A DNA stretch of 46,512 bases, taken from positions 1 through 46,512 of the forward strand of contig JALEVV010000013.1 of NCBI GenBank assembly GCA_022788185.1. The letters are read 5' to 3'. The notes beneath the pieces are model-generated. The model worked only from the letters and a program-made list of their open reading frames with translations, was not told where the DNA came from and made no database searches. Origin of the DNA: Spirochaetales bacterium. Its GTDB lineage: Bacteria > Spirochaetota > Spirochaetia > Sphaerochaetales > Sphaerochaetaceae. A program made the translations under genes and the position numbers. Positions 8,102 to 15,893 of the stretch are shown here, one piece after another. Positions within the stretch are counted from its first letter, which is position 1, and each line of letters begins with the position of its first letter.

Positions 8102-8799
8102 AAGAGACTGCTGGTTCCGGCGGTTCTCGTCAGAACCGATTTCTCCGAGAACATGAATGCATTTATCATGGCATTCAGCATGACGGAAACCGCGATAAGA
8201 ACCGTGTAGACATTACCCGGAGAGGTGATGAACATCATAAGGGCCATCAGCGCGATCATGATGTTGGATGCCATAAGGCCGCCCTTTGTTGAAAGGAGGG
8301 CGAGAAAGAGGGAAAGCACCGCCGTGGCCGAGCCTAAGAGTGCGATGACCACGGAGCTTCCTGCCGCGAGCGTCATCTCCAGCGTCATAAGGGAAAGGGA
8401 CAAAAGCAGGAAGAAGTGCCTCACCAGCAGCAGGACCCGGGCGGTCCGTCTGTGGTTCACCGAAAAGAGATGGTATACCGCCGAAATAATGTATGTGCAT
8501 ATGAAGAAGGCGTAAACCAGGATGGATGTGAGCCAGAGGACCGCATTTCCCGGCCTGAGGGCCGATAGGGAGAGCAGTGAGACCGTAATCAGGGCTGAGA
8601 TTATGTCAGCAACTCCGTTCACTGCCGAATTCACTTCCTTCTTTTTCACCACGTCGAAGGAGTCGGCATCGTAGACGAAACTGAACCTGGTGCCGTTTCT
8701 GAGGGACGCAAAGAATTTCACTTCCTCAACTTCCGACGCATGGTCGGCTATCTCTGCCGTTCTTTTCCTGAACTCTTCAAATACTTCATTCTTATCCAT
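8050..8799 (-). CDS. Degenerate HlyIII/PAQR-like membrane protein
   Basis: This protein has 249 residues, a soluble N-terminus of about 60 and six to seven hydrophobic segments. The stretch around residues 58-75 (EVNSAVNGVADIISAL) and the later SAVYHLFSVNHRR followed by VRHFFLLL resemble the first half of hemolysin-III/PAQR proteins. In those, a Ser...Tyr-His motif is followed by an Arg-rich turn and Leu-Asp-His. Here the Asp is Arg, and the C-terminal HxxxH metal motif is absent, so it would be a metal-free relative at best. It starts 5 bases after the acyltransferase gene, probably in the same transcript. The 3' end overlaps the CYTH gene by 52 bases. Confidence 0.6.
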   Translation of the reverse strand: MDKNEVFEEFRKRTAEIADHASEVEEVKFFASLRNGTRFSFVYDADSFDVVKKKEVNSAVNGVADIISALITVSLLSLSALRPGNAVLWLTSILVYAFFICTYIISAVYHLFSVNHRRTARVLLLVRHFFLLLSLSLMTLEMTLAAGSSVVIALLGSATAVLSLFLALLSTKGGLMASNIMIALMALMMFITSPGNVYTVLIAVSVMLNAMINAFMFSEKSVLTRTAGTSSLFYLLSEVLLFILSLSIC

Positions 8800-8804
8800 A
8801 TGCT

Positions 8805-9494
8805 CTAACTCCAGAACCTGTTGGTCTTTATGTCTTCGATCAGGAATGAAACTTCCTGCTTTATCTTATCAGTTATAAGTTCCTCCGCCTTTTTCCTGTC
8901 CGACAGGGCGAGTTTCCGTTCTTCGGGAAAGGTCATTGGGGAACCGATGTTGGCGTAGTAATTCTTGGAAACAACGGTCATCTCGTGGCCTGTGAAGCTG
9001 CTGTCCCTCTTTTTGATGCCCCGCCTCGGTGCGATCAGGCCAATGGGGATGATCGGGGCACCGCTCTCAAGATATATCCGGGCCGCACCCTTTCTGAATT
9101 CCAGAAGCTCCTTTCCCGTGTTGAGCATGCCTTCGGGGAAGATGTAGATACTGTCTCCCTTTCTGAGGTATTCCGCTGCCCTGGAGACGACCTGAGCCCT
9201 TGTTTCCTTTGTGTTTGCCGGTATCTGCTCCGCCCAGACCAGATAGTGCTTCAGAAGCGGAACGTTGAAGCCGGGACCGATGACCATGTGCAGGTCATCC
9301 TTCATAAGGGTCGTGACGAAGTGGGCATCGGAGGATGAAAAGTGGTTGGATACGAAAATCTTGGGCCCCGGAGGGAGGGGCTCCTTTTTCCAGCAGTGGA
9401 AATCAAACCTGATGGAGAGGAATATCCTGACTCCCAGGCGGTATATGCCATGAAGGATCTTCGCATGCAGTTTCACATCAACAATATTCGCCAT
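8805..9494 (-). CDS. plsC: 1-acyl-sn-glycerol-3-phosphate acyltransferase family protein
   Basis: A PlsC-type acyltransferase of phospholipid synthesis that should acylate lysophosphatidate at the inner leaflet. The catalytic HX4D motif is NHFSSSD (His51, Asp56). The second conserved block is FPEGMLNTG near residue 120, followed by FRKGAARIYLESGAPIIPIGL. The length of 229 residues fits the family. Only the N-terminal stretch around 11-30 is hydrophobic. The intergenic gap to the divergent PpiC gene is 36 bases. A CATAAT -10-like box in it would give a leader of about 11 bases. The exact acyl acceptor is not known from sequence. Confidence 0.88.
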   Translation of the reverse strand: MANIVDVKLHAKILHGIYRLGVRIFLSIRFDFHCWKKEPLPPGPKIFVSNHFSSSDAHFVTTLMKDDLHMVIGPGFNVPLLKHYLVWAEQIPANTKETRAQVVSRAAEYLRKGDSIYIFPEGMLNTGKELLEFRKGAARIYLESGAPIIPIGLIAPRRGIKKRDSSFTGHEMTVVSKNYYANIGSPMTFPEERKLALSDRKKAEELITDKIKQEVSFLIEDIKTNRFWS

Positions 9495-9530
9495 ATTTTC
9501 ACATCAAGTCAATTATGGTAAGTTAGACGT

Positions 9531-9806
9531 ATGGAAATGAGAGCAAGTCACATCCTCGTTAAGGACAGGGCACTGGCCGAGAGGATCTATGAGGAAGTAA
9601 AAAAGGGCGGTGATTTCGCTGCCCTGGCAAGAAAGTATTCAACATGTCCCTCCAAATCCAAGGGCGGGGACCTGGGCTGGTTCGGTGAAGGTCAGATGGT
9701 AAAGGAATTTGAGGAAGCGACGAAGAAGCTTTCATACGGTGCAGTCTCAAGACCTGTCAGGACCCAGTTCGGCTTTCATGTCATCAAGAAGACGGGAAGC
9801 AGATGA
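9531..9806 (+). CDS. Parvulin-type peptidyl-prolyl cis-trans isomerase
   Basis: A stand-alone PpiC-type rotamase domain of 91 residues with no signal peptide, so it should be cytoplasmic. The whole chain matches the domain: ASHILVKD at the start, [20 protein letters not shown] in the middle, MVKEFEEA, and the final FGFHVIKK strand. It ends 4 bases inside the RNase HI gene, so the two are co-translated. No clear ribosome site precedes the ATG. Confidence 0.95.
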   Translation: MEMRASHILVKDRALAERIYEEVKKGGDFAALARKYSTCPSKSKGGDLGWFGEGQMVKEFEEATKKLSYGAVSRPVRTQFGFHVIKKTGSR

Positions 9807-10240
9807 AGAAGGTTCTTATATATACTGACGGAGCGTGCAGCGGAAATCCCGGTCCGGGAGGCTGGGGCGCAATCCTGAAATACGGGGAAGCCGAGAAGGA
9901 AATCTCGGGAGGGGAGGCGGAGACCACCAATAACCGCATGGAGCTGACTGCAGCGATCATGGCACTCAGGGCCCTGAAGGAACCCTGTGAGGTCGATCTC
10001 TACTCTGACAGCAAGTACCTGATCGACTCATTTGACAAGGGGTGGGTTTATTCCTGGCAGAAGCTGGGATTCGTGAAAAAGGGAAAACCCGTGCCCAACA
10101 CCGATCTGTGGAAAATACTGCTGGAGCTCTTCCGCATTCATAAGATCAACCTGATCTGGGTGAAGGGTCACGCGGAAAATGAATACAACAACCGCTGCGA
10201 CAGATTAGCTGTCAGTGAGTGGAAGAAGTTCAAGGCCTGA
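9803..10240 (+). CDS. rnhA: Ribonuclease HI
   Basis: Cuts the RNA strand of RNA-DNA hybrids during replication and repair. The four catalytic acids are all present: Asp9 in YTDGAC, Glu47 in NNRMELTA, Asp69 in YSDSKY and Asp133 in RCDRLA. His123 of the WVKGHAENE loop is also present. The length of 145 residues is slightly short of the E. coli enzyme but complete. It overlaps the PpiC gene by 4 bases upstream and the convergent lipoprotein gene by 36 bases at its 3' end. Confidence 0.97.
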   Translation: MKKVLIYTDGACSGNPGPGGWGAILKYGEAEKEISGGEAETTNNRMELTAAIMALRALKEPCEVDLYSDSKYLIDSFDKGWVYSWQKLGFVKKGKPVPNTDLWKILLELFRIHKINLIWVKGHAENEYNNRCDRLAVSEWKKFKA

Positions 10241-10831
10241 GAGCTCGCTGATGGGAGGAAAGACGGGAGGTTCATTTCTTTTCCTGTACTCAGTAATTGC
10301 CTTTTCATCACTTCTGAAGAGCGAATAGAAGGAATCGGTTTTTCCGAGCACCTCAAGAGCCTCCTCATTGTCCTTCTCATACTTCAGGACGAGTCTGGCC
10401 TTTTCAGCAGCCTTCTCATGCTCGAACATCGCCTCATAGTGGTGCATGAGCTCAAGGGATATGGCAGTGTATGCCTCATCAAGCTCAAGCAGGGCCTCAT
10501 AGGTCCTTTCATATTCCCTGAGGCGTCCCAGCATCTTTTCGCAATATGCCTTGAGGGTGTAGAACCTCACTGCATCCGGATTTGCCTCCAGTGCCGGCGT
10601 TATTACCTGAAGGGACTTCTCATATTCATTCAGTGAAGCAAGGGCGAAGGCCCAGTTGTATGAAACGCTCCGGTCCAGAGGTGCCTCCTCATAGGCCCGC
10701 TGCAGGGCTGTGAGCGTTTCATCCATGGTTTGCTTGGCACTTATCGCATCCTCCGTCACTGCCATCCCTGTGGTGGCACAGGAGATGAGGAGGAGTGCGA
10801 TCAGCAGATCAGCCCAGAACAGTCTTTTCAA
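10205..10831 (-). CDS. Predicted TPR-containing lipoprotein
   Basis: The N-terminus is a lipoprotein signal with a lysine-arginine start, a hydrophobic core and the lipobox LISC, so Cys18 would be lipidated. From about residue 35 the chain is helical, with a tetratricopeptide-like rhythm ([43 protein letters not shown]). This suggests a protein-protein interaction scaffold on the membrane. Its start overlaps the end of the upp-like gene by 23 bases, so it is the second gene of that transcript. The function is unknown. Confidence 0.8.
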   Translation of the reverse strand: MKRLFWADLLIALLLISCATTGMAVTEDAISAKQTMDETLTALQRAYEEAPLDRSVSYNWAFALASLNEYEKSLQVITPALEANPDAVRFYTLKAYCEKMLGRLREYERTYEALLELDEAYTAISLELMHHYEAMFEHEKAAEKARLVLKYEKDNEEALEVLGKTDSFYSLFRSDEKAITEYRKRNEPPVFPPISELSGLELLPLTDS

Positions 10832-11858
10832 TTTCCCTTACCTGATCCCTGTAAAGGTTGACTATCGACTGACCGTAATCGGCAATGAGCTGTATCATGT
10901 TCCTCTGCTTTTCACCGTCAACGCCGTTGAGACGGTCACCTGCATCACCGAGACCGGGAAGGATGTACGCCTTCTCATTCAGGACGGGGTCCATCCAGAG
11001 CGTGTAGATTTCCGCATTGGGAATCGCCCTTGCGATTCTGAGCGCACCCTTCAGGGCGGAAATGACGTTGATGAACTTTACTGATCTGGGCCTTACACCC
11101 TGACTTTCCAGATATTTGATGATCGTGACGAGGGAGCCGCCCGTTGCGTTCATGGGATCGGCGAAAATAAGGTCCTTGCCGTTAAGCTCCTCCAGGCTGA
11201 AGAACGATCTGTCCAGATCCAGGACGTAGTCCATGTTCTTTTCCTTCCTGCTGTCATCCCTTTTAATCCTGAAAAGGGCGAAGGGGGTGATGTAGTCATC
11301 ACTGGAGTAATCCTGGATTTCCTTGGATATGATCATCGAGGGCAGCAGGGCGCCGCGGAGCATCACGCACATGACGCTGTCATGAATGAGCGCATCCACA
11401 TCGGGAATGCGGTGAACCGCATAGTTCTGACAGGGAATTCCCACGGGTGTCTTCTCGATAAGGGATCTCTTGTTCTTCAGGGCCTTGTCACAGTAGGTGT
11501 GGGCAAAGAGCATTTCATAGGCTCTCTGGATGTAGTAGAGGAACTCCTCATGACCCGTTGCCGGGTGGCGGAGCTTTGCGATGAGGCGGGAAGCCGCACC
11601 ATGCTGCTCATCGGGAGTTTCAAAGGAATAGACATGGACCTGAGGCTCCTGTGAACATATTTCCTCCAGACGGTGACCGATCTCTGCCGCCTTTTCGGTG
11701 AGCTGACGGTCCAGACCGGGATCTGAGGAGCTCTCCTTAAGGGTACATATCTCCAGATATTCGTCATATAGGGCACCCACGCCCTCTATCATTTTCTTAT
11801 CATCATCGTTAAGGTAGCCATCAAGGTCGGTGGCATGAAGTATGACTTTGTTTGACAT
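10809..11858 (-). CDS. upp: Uracil phosphoribosyltransferase with N-terminal extension
   Basis: Makes UMP from uracil and PRPP. The PRPP-binding loop is DPMNATGGS (about residues 233-241; the family has DPMLATGGS). The uracil-binding C-terminal block is DPVLNEKAYILPGLGDAGDR. The UPRT-like part begins around RLIAKLRHPATGHEEF. About 85 residues of charged helical sequence precede it, and these are not part of the usual enzyme of about 210 residues. I place the start at the ATG at 11858 with an AGG site 6 bases upstream; a TTG 21 bases further upstream is less likely. Pyrimidine salvage fits the uridine phosphorylase at 28278. The function of the extension is unknown. Confidence 0.85.
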   Translation of the reverse strand: MSNKVILHATDLDGYLNDDDKKMIEGVGALYDEYLEICTLKESSSDPGLDRQLTEKAAEIGHRLEEICSQEPQVHVYSFETPDEQHGAASRLIAKLRHPATGHEEFLYYIQRAYEMLFAHTYCDKALKNKRSLIEKTPVGIPCQNYAVHRIPDVDALIHDSVMCVMLRGALLPSMIISKEIQDYSSDDYITPFALFRIKRDDSRKEKNMDYVLDLDRSFFSLEELNGKDLIFADPMNATGGSLVTIIKYLESQGVRPRSVKFINVISALKGALRIARAIPNAEIYTLWMDPVLNEKAYILPGLGDAGDRLNGVDGEKQRNMIQLIADYGQSIVNLYRDQVREIEKTVLG

Positions 11859-11932
11859 TTTAAACCTCGCTTTTTCCAATATAAATGAAAAGCAGAACTT
11901 TCACCACAGCATATTTTATTAAAAGAAACATT

Positions 11933-11961
11933 TTGATATCATTGAAAACATCTTTTAACTT
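11933..11961 (+). promoter_or_regulatory. Candidate adk promoter
   Basis: A TTGATA -35 box (11933-11938) is followed after 17 bases by a TAACTT -10 box (11956-11961). It is just upstream of the AGAGG ribosome site of adk. Confidence 0.45.
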
Positions 11962-11974
11962 ATAGAGGCCACAA

Positions 11975-12604
11975 ATGAATCTGGTATTTTTAGGCCCTCC
12001 GGGAGCCGGAAAGGGCACAATTGCAAAGGAAGCCAAGGTTTTCTACTCAATCCCCCACATCTCCACCGGAGATCTCTTCAGGGCTGAGCAGGAAAAGGGC
12101 AGTGAGCTTGGAAACAAGGTTAAGGCAATCATCGCAAGCGGTCAGCTTGTTCCCGATGAAATCACCATCGAGATGGTAAGGCAGCGCCTCAGTCAGGATG
12201 ACACGAAGAACGGCTTCATCCTGGATGGTTTCCCCCGCACCATCGCACAGGCAGATGCCCTTGCCGGTATCGTTGATCTTGACTATGTCGTGAACTTCGT
12301 CGTCGATAAGGATGCGGTCATCAAGAGAATAAGCGGCAGAAGGTTCTGCAAGAGCACCGGAAGGACTTACCATGTCATCTACAATCCTCCCAAGGTTGAG
12401 GGTATCGATGACGAGACCGGAGAACCCCTCTATCAGAGAGAGGACGATGCTCCCGAAAGAGTTGCCACAAGACTCGAGGTTTATGAGAAGTCAACGGCAC
12501 CCCTCATTGCCTACTACCGCGATAAGGGACTTCTTGTGGACGTGGATGCTTCCCCCGCACCGGAAACAGTCCTCGAAAACATGAAGAAGGCTCTTACAAA
12601 ATAA
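11975..12604 (+). CDS. adk: Adenylate kinase
   Basis: Interconverts ATP+AMP and 2 ADP. The P-loop GPPGAGKGT is at residues 7-15, followed by STGDLFR, the AMP-binding DGFPRT motif, and a long-type LID from about 121 to 158 beginning GRRFCKSTGRTYH. The LID lacks the four-cysteine zinc site found in some members, having a single Cys. The length of 209 residues is normal. A terminator hairpin follows the stop; its 3' arm doubles as the ribosome site of the next gene. Confidence 0.97.
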   Translation: MNLVFLGPPGAGKGTIAKEAKVFYSIPHISTGDLFRAEQEKGSELGNKVKAIIASGQLVPDEITIEMVRQRLSQDDTKNGFILDGFPRTIAQADALAGIVDLDYVVNFVVDKDAVIKRISGRRFCKSTGRTYHVIYNPPKVEGIDDETGEPLYQREDDAPERVATRLEVYEKSTAPLIAYYRDKGLLVDVDASPAPETVLENMKKALTK

Positions 12605-12620
12605 GATTCAAAGTTATAGA

Positions 12621-12645
12621 ATACCCTCCGACGGAGGGTATTTTT
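12621..12645 (+). terminator. adk terminator hairpin that contains the next gene's Shine-Dalgarno
   Basis: ATACCCTCC (12621-12629) pairs with GGAGGGTAT (12633-12641) around a GAC loop and is followed by TTTT at 12642-12645. This is a complete intrinsic terminator. The GGAGG at 12633-12637 lies 9 bases before the ATG at 12647 and is the only ribosome site for the glucanase gene, so folding of the hairpin would hide it. Confidence 0.85.
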
Positions 12646-12646
12646 C

Positions 12647-14488
12647 ATGTTCAGGGATATTGTTTTCAGTCAGGTTTCCGCAGAGTACGTCTCACCTCTC
12701 TTTCCGAAGGAAGGTGAAAAAGTCGTCCTCAGTCTTTTCCATAGTGCTGATTTGAAAAGCGCATCTGTTTTTACCAACAGGATGGGACTTGAGTGGCGCT
12801 ATGAGATGGAAAGGGACGGTGAATACTACAGATGTGAAGTCATTGCACCATATGCACCCGAAGTACTTCGTTACTACTTCGCATTTGAATATGAAGATAG
12901 GTTTTACTATTACTCAAAAAGGGGAGTGACCATATTCCCTCCTGCCGCAAAGGATCATTTCACGCTGAATCCCACTAACACGTCACCTCATTACATAGCA
13001 TCTTCCACAAGCTATCAGATCTTCCCCGACAGATTCTTCAACGGGGACGAATCAAACGACGTTAAGGACGGAGCGTACACATTCAACGGAGGAACGGTAT
13101 CCGCACACACCTTCGATGAAATCCCGGAAGATTATTCCAGGGCAAGGTGTGTTGACTTCTTCAACGGCGATCTTAAGGGCATTGAGGATAAGCTTGACTA
13201 CCTGAAGGAGCTGGGAATAACCCTGCTTTACATCAACCCGATAATGAGAAGTCGCACCGTCCATCGCTTTGACTGCATCGATTACTTCAATGTGGATGAG
13301 AAGCTCGGCGGTAACGAGGCACTCGTCTCCCTTACGGAAAAAGCCCATGAAATGGGAATTAAGGTCATCATTGACATTTCCATCAACCATACAGGAAGCG
13401 ACCATGAGTGGTTCAGAAAGGCTGTCAGCGATCCCGAATCTCCCGAGGCGGCATATTACTACAGGAATGAGGACGGAAGCTTTTTATTCTGGCAGGGAGT
13501 TGATACCCTTCCCCAGCTGAATTACAACAGTCAGGAACTCAGGGACATCGTCTACAGGAAGGAAGGATCCGCCATGCAGAAGTTCCTCCTGCCGCCTTAC
13601 TCGATAGATGGCTGGAGACTTGACGTGGCACCTGAGCTCGGACGAACCGAGACCGATCAGCTGTGCAAGGAGGTGTGGCGTGAAGTCAGATCCTCACTCA
13701 GAAAGGTAAAGAATGATCTCTATCTCGTCGGTGAGGACTGGAACGATGCATCCGAATACGTGTCAGGTGACATGTGGGACGGTACGATGAACTACTACTG
13801 CTCATCCAGACCCCTCAGATCCTGGATGGGGGAGCGGGACCGCTTTCTTTCATCCGGATGGGGGCACTCTCCCGAAAAGGAAAAGCACGCCTACAATGCC
13901 TATGAGCTGGCTGCCGCCCTTACGGACAGCATGAATGCCCTCCCTGATCACTCAAGATTCTTCCAGATGAATCTCATCGACAGCCATGACACGCCCCGTC
14001 TGCACAACAACAGCCTGGTCTATAATGAGAATGTTTACAAAGGCTGCGTGATGGCACTGTACCTTCTTCCCGGCATGCCCAATGTCTACTACGGCGATGA
14101 GATTTCGATCGGAGGTCAGATGGGCAGCGTGGAGGCTTCAAGATACCCGATGGTCTGGGATGAGAGAAAGTGGAACAGGGGTATGCTCGATGTCCATAAG
14201 AAGCTCGGTAAACTGAGACTTAATAACGATGATCTTGCTTTTGCATCCTTCTGGACCTTCCCGCTTGATGAAGAGACCCTCGTGATCATGAGAAAGGGAG
14301 TGGAAAGGTGCTATCTGCTATTCATGAACAAAGCAGGGAAGGCAAAGACTCACACCTTCTCCCATGAAATGCTTAATGGGTACACCTCAGCTGAGGACAT
14401 CTTCTCAGGTGAGAAGACAGTACTTAAGGACAAAACGGTATCAGTGAAACTGGAAGCTGAAACAAGCACGGTTCTCGTGCTTCACTGA
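12647..14488 (+). CDS. GH13 alpha-glucan hydrolase (neopullulanase/cyclomaltodextrinase-like)
   Basis: A 613-residue glycoside hydrolase family 13 enzyme that should act on alpha-1,4/1,6 glucans or maltodextrins. Without a signal peptide it should be cytoplasmic. Residues 1-105 form an N-terminal beta domain like CBM34. The barrel carries the four conserved regions: DISINHTG (region I), GWRLD with nucleophile Asp326, VGED with acid/base Glu363, and IDSHDTPR with Asp448. A C-terminal beta domain follows from about residue 540. The variant DVAPELG after the nucleophile (commonly DVANE) is typical of the neopullulanase group. The 3' end overlaps the convergent exported-protein gene by 7 bases. 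Its ribosome site is inside the adk terminator. Confidence 0.93.
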   Translation: MFRDIVFSQVSAEYVSPLFPKEGEKVVLSLFHSADLKSASVFTNRMGLEWRYEMERDGEYYRCEVIAPYAPEVLRYYFAFEYEDRFYYYSKRGVTIFPPAAKDHFTLNPTNTSPHYIASSTSYQIFPDRFFNGDESNDVKDGAYTFNGGTVSAHTFDEIPEDYSRARCVDFFNGDLKGIEDKLDYLKELGITLLYINPIMRSRTVHRFDCIDYFNVDEKLGGNEALVSLTEKAHEMGIKVIIDISINHTGSDHEWFRKAVSDPESPEAAYYYRNEDGSFLFWQGVDTLPQLNYNSQELRDIVYRKEGSAMQKFLLPPYSIDGWRLDVAPELGRTETDQLCKEVWREVRSSLRKVKNDLYLVGEDWNDASEYVSGDMWDGTMNYYCSSRPLRSWMGERDRFLSSGWGHSPEKEKHAYNAYELAAALTDSMNALPDHSRFFQMNLIDSHDTPRLHNNSLVYNENVYKGCVMALYLLPGMPNVYYGDEISIGGQMGSVEASRYPMVWDERKWNRGMLDVHKKLGKLRLNNDDLAFASFWTFPLDEETLVIMRKGVERCYLLFMNKAGKAKTHTFSHEMLNGYTSAEDIFSGEKTVLKDKTVSVKLEAETSTVLVLH

Positions 14489-15576
14489 GTGGCAGTTACT
14501 GTTACCGTGACTGTATCGGAATAGGTTCCTGCAACGGCGTTCAGGAGCCTTGATACATCCTGAAAGTCAAATACGACTTTGATTATGCCGTATCCGCCTG
14601 TCGTGAGTTCTGACAGGTGATATGTGTCCAGGTTCTTATCAATGGTGAGACCGGACGCTGTGCCCTTTGATGTTTTCATGGTATAGGGAATTCCGGCTCT
14701 TCCCGCTGAATCGGAGAGGATTCCATCGGATGAGAGGGTGACATCGAATTCCTGGGAGAAGCTCATTACACGCTCTGAAAAATCACTGTTGCTGACAGTG
14801 ATTTTTATGTCCGTGACGGCAACATTTCCGGGTGATGAAAGAATTGTATCGTAATTCAGATTCCTTGTTCCGTCGTTTATTTCGATGTCGGTACCAGGCT
14901 CAAGGAACACGGCAGTAAGTCTGGGAGTAACAGACTCGGTCATGGCACCCGGTTCGGTACTGACTCCGGGGACATTCACATTGCCCCCGCTTAGCTGCGG
15001 AGTATTGTTCACGTTTGTAATCGGTGTGTTTTTAATATTATTAGTTACGTTAGTTCCATCTACCGTAAGGCTGAATTTCGTGGATCCGATATTATATATG
15101 GTTATCGTGGGTAAAGTTTTATCGGTAAGGTAGTAGTTCCCGCTAAGAACACCGTTATATGCAAGATACAGTTTCAGGTAGATCGGGGTGAAATGATTTT
15201 TATAGACCGGAAGGGAAAGTCCCGTGGTGGGATACACACCTGAATGACTGATTGAATCATCGGAATTCCCTCCGTTCCAAGTATAATACAGATGGAATTT
15301 TTCCTCTCTCACTGCATCACTGCCAGGGAATATTCCTCTGAAAGAAACATCAAACTGGGAGCTGTTTGATAACGTGAGATCGAATTCCGCATTATTGTTC
15401 TGTATTACCGTAAATGTACCGATAAGAAAACCATACCATCCGTTATTGTCCGGTATTCTTTCAATGATCATCTGGTCTGCGCTGTTCTGCCGGTAGCTGA
15501 TCTGTGTTGCTGCGGCATTCAGGATTGTCAACGACATTAATGAAAGCAGTAATGTTCCAATGATTTTCTTACTCAT
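14482..15576 (-). CDS. Exported beta-rich protein with two repeated domains, function unknown
   Basis: This 364-residue protein has a clear signal peptide (MSKKIIGTLLLSLMSLTILNA). The mature part looks like two beta-sandwich domains joined by an Asn/Thr/Pro-rich linker (about residues 178-205). Each domain ends in a similar strand: GNYYLTDKTLPTITI in the first and GTYSDTVTVTVTA at the C-terminus. The last motif resembles the ends of secreted spore-coat-U/pilin-type domains, but I cannot assign a family. There is no ribosome site. An extended -10 box ends 6 bases before the ATG, which predicts a leaderless mRNA. Confidence 0.75.
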   Translation of the reverse strand: MSKKIIGTLLLSLMSLTILNAAATQISYRQNSADQMIIERIPDNNGWYGFLIGTFTVIQNNNAEFDLTLSNSSQFDVSFRGIFPGSDAVREEKFHLYYTWNGGNSDDSISHSGVYPTTGLSLPVYKNHFTPIYLKLYLAYNGVLSGNYYLTDKTLPTITIYNIGSTKFSLTVDGTNVTNNIKNTPITNVNNTPQLSGGNVNVPGVSTEPGAMTESVTPRLTAVFLEPGTDIEINDGTRNLNYDTILSSPGNVAVTDIKITVSNSDFSERVMSFSQEFDVTLSSDGILSDSAGRAGIPYTMKTSKGTASGLTIDKNLDTYHLSELTTGGYGIIKVVFDFQDVSRLLNAVAGTYSDTVTVTVTATQ

Positions 15577-15582
15577 GACACA

Positions 15583-15591
15583 AGCATATCA
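15583..15591 (-). promoter_or_regulatory. Extended -10 promoter directly before the 15576 ATG
   Basis: On the minus strand TGA-TATGCT (TGN plus -10 hexamer) ends 6 bases before the ATG, so transcription should start at or next to the start codon. No convincing -35 box is present; that region is a T-run belonging to the tRNA terminator. Confidence 0.4.
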
Positions 15592-15602
15592 GATATGGGA
15601 AA

Positions 15603-15631
15603 TAAAAAAAAGTCAGGATAGAATCCTGACT
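15603..15631 (-). terminator. Terminator of tRNA-Val
   Basis: On the minus strand AGTCAGGAT pairs with ATCCTGACT around a TCT loop (15611-15631), followed by a T-run at 15603-15610. It begins 6 bases after the tRNA. Confidence 0.88.
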
Positions 15632-15636
15632 GGTAG

Positions 15637-15708
15637 TGGAGGATATAAGGATTGAACTTATGACATCCTGCTTGTAAGGCAGGCGCTCTCCCGCTGAGCT
15701 AATCCTCC
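15637..15708 (-). tRNA. tRNA-Val (anticodon TAC)
   Basis: The minus strand folds as a full cloverleaf. The acceptor stem is GGAGGAT/ATCCTCC, the D arm GCTC...GAGC, and the anticodon stem CCTGC/GCAGG with loop CTTACAA (anticodon TAC). The T arm is ATAAG/CTTAT with TTCAATC. The discriminator base is A. The CCA end is not encoded (CTA follows), so it must be added by tRNA nucleotidyltransferase. Confidence 0.96.
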
Positions 15709-15734
15709 GATTCATCTGTTCAACAGACTTGGAT

Positions 15735-15763
15735 TTTATACCAGTTTCGAGAGAAATAATCAA
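15735..15763 (-). promoter_or_regulatory. Promoter of tRNA-Val
   Basis: On the minus strand TTGATT (15758-15763) and TATAAA (15735-15740) are spaced by 17 bases, giving a start about 20 bases before the tRNA. Confidence 0.6.
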
Positions 15764-15893
15764 GTGAGTTGGGAAGAAAATTTGTCATTATTATTGAATA
15801 TTCAGGATAACATAATGTACTGACAGGAATTAGACATGTAAATAATCCTTGACACAATGGATTATTTTGTACAGATTTGATTCAGAGGCTAAT

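Noticed and set aside
11859-11879. TTG start 21 bases upstream of the upp-like ATG
   Set aside because: It has no ribosome site, and the AGG in front of the ATG lies inside this stretch.
15569-15763. 64-residue reading frame on minus across the tRNA
   Set aside because: It spans the whole tRNA-Val gene and its terminator and has no ribosome site.
15849-15893. TTG start giving 15 extra residues on the PF06541 protein
   Set aside because: The TTG is part of a TTGACA -35-like box, and the ATG at 15894 has AGAGG 5 bases upstream.
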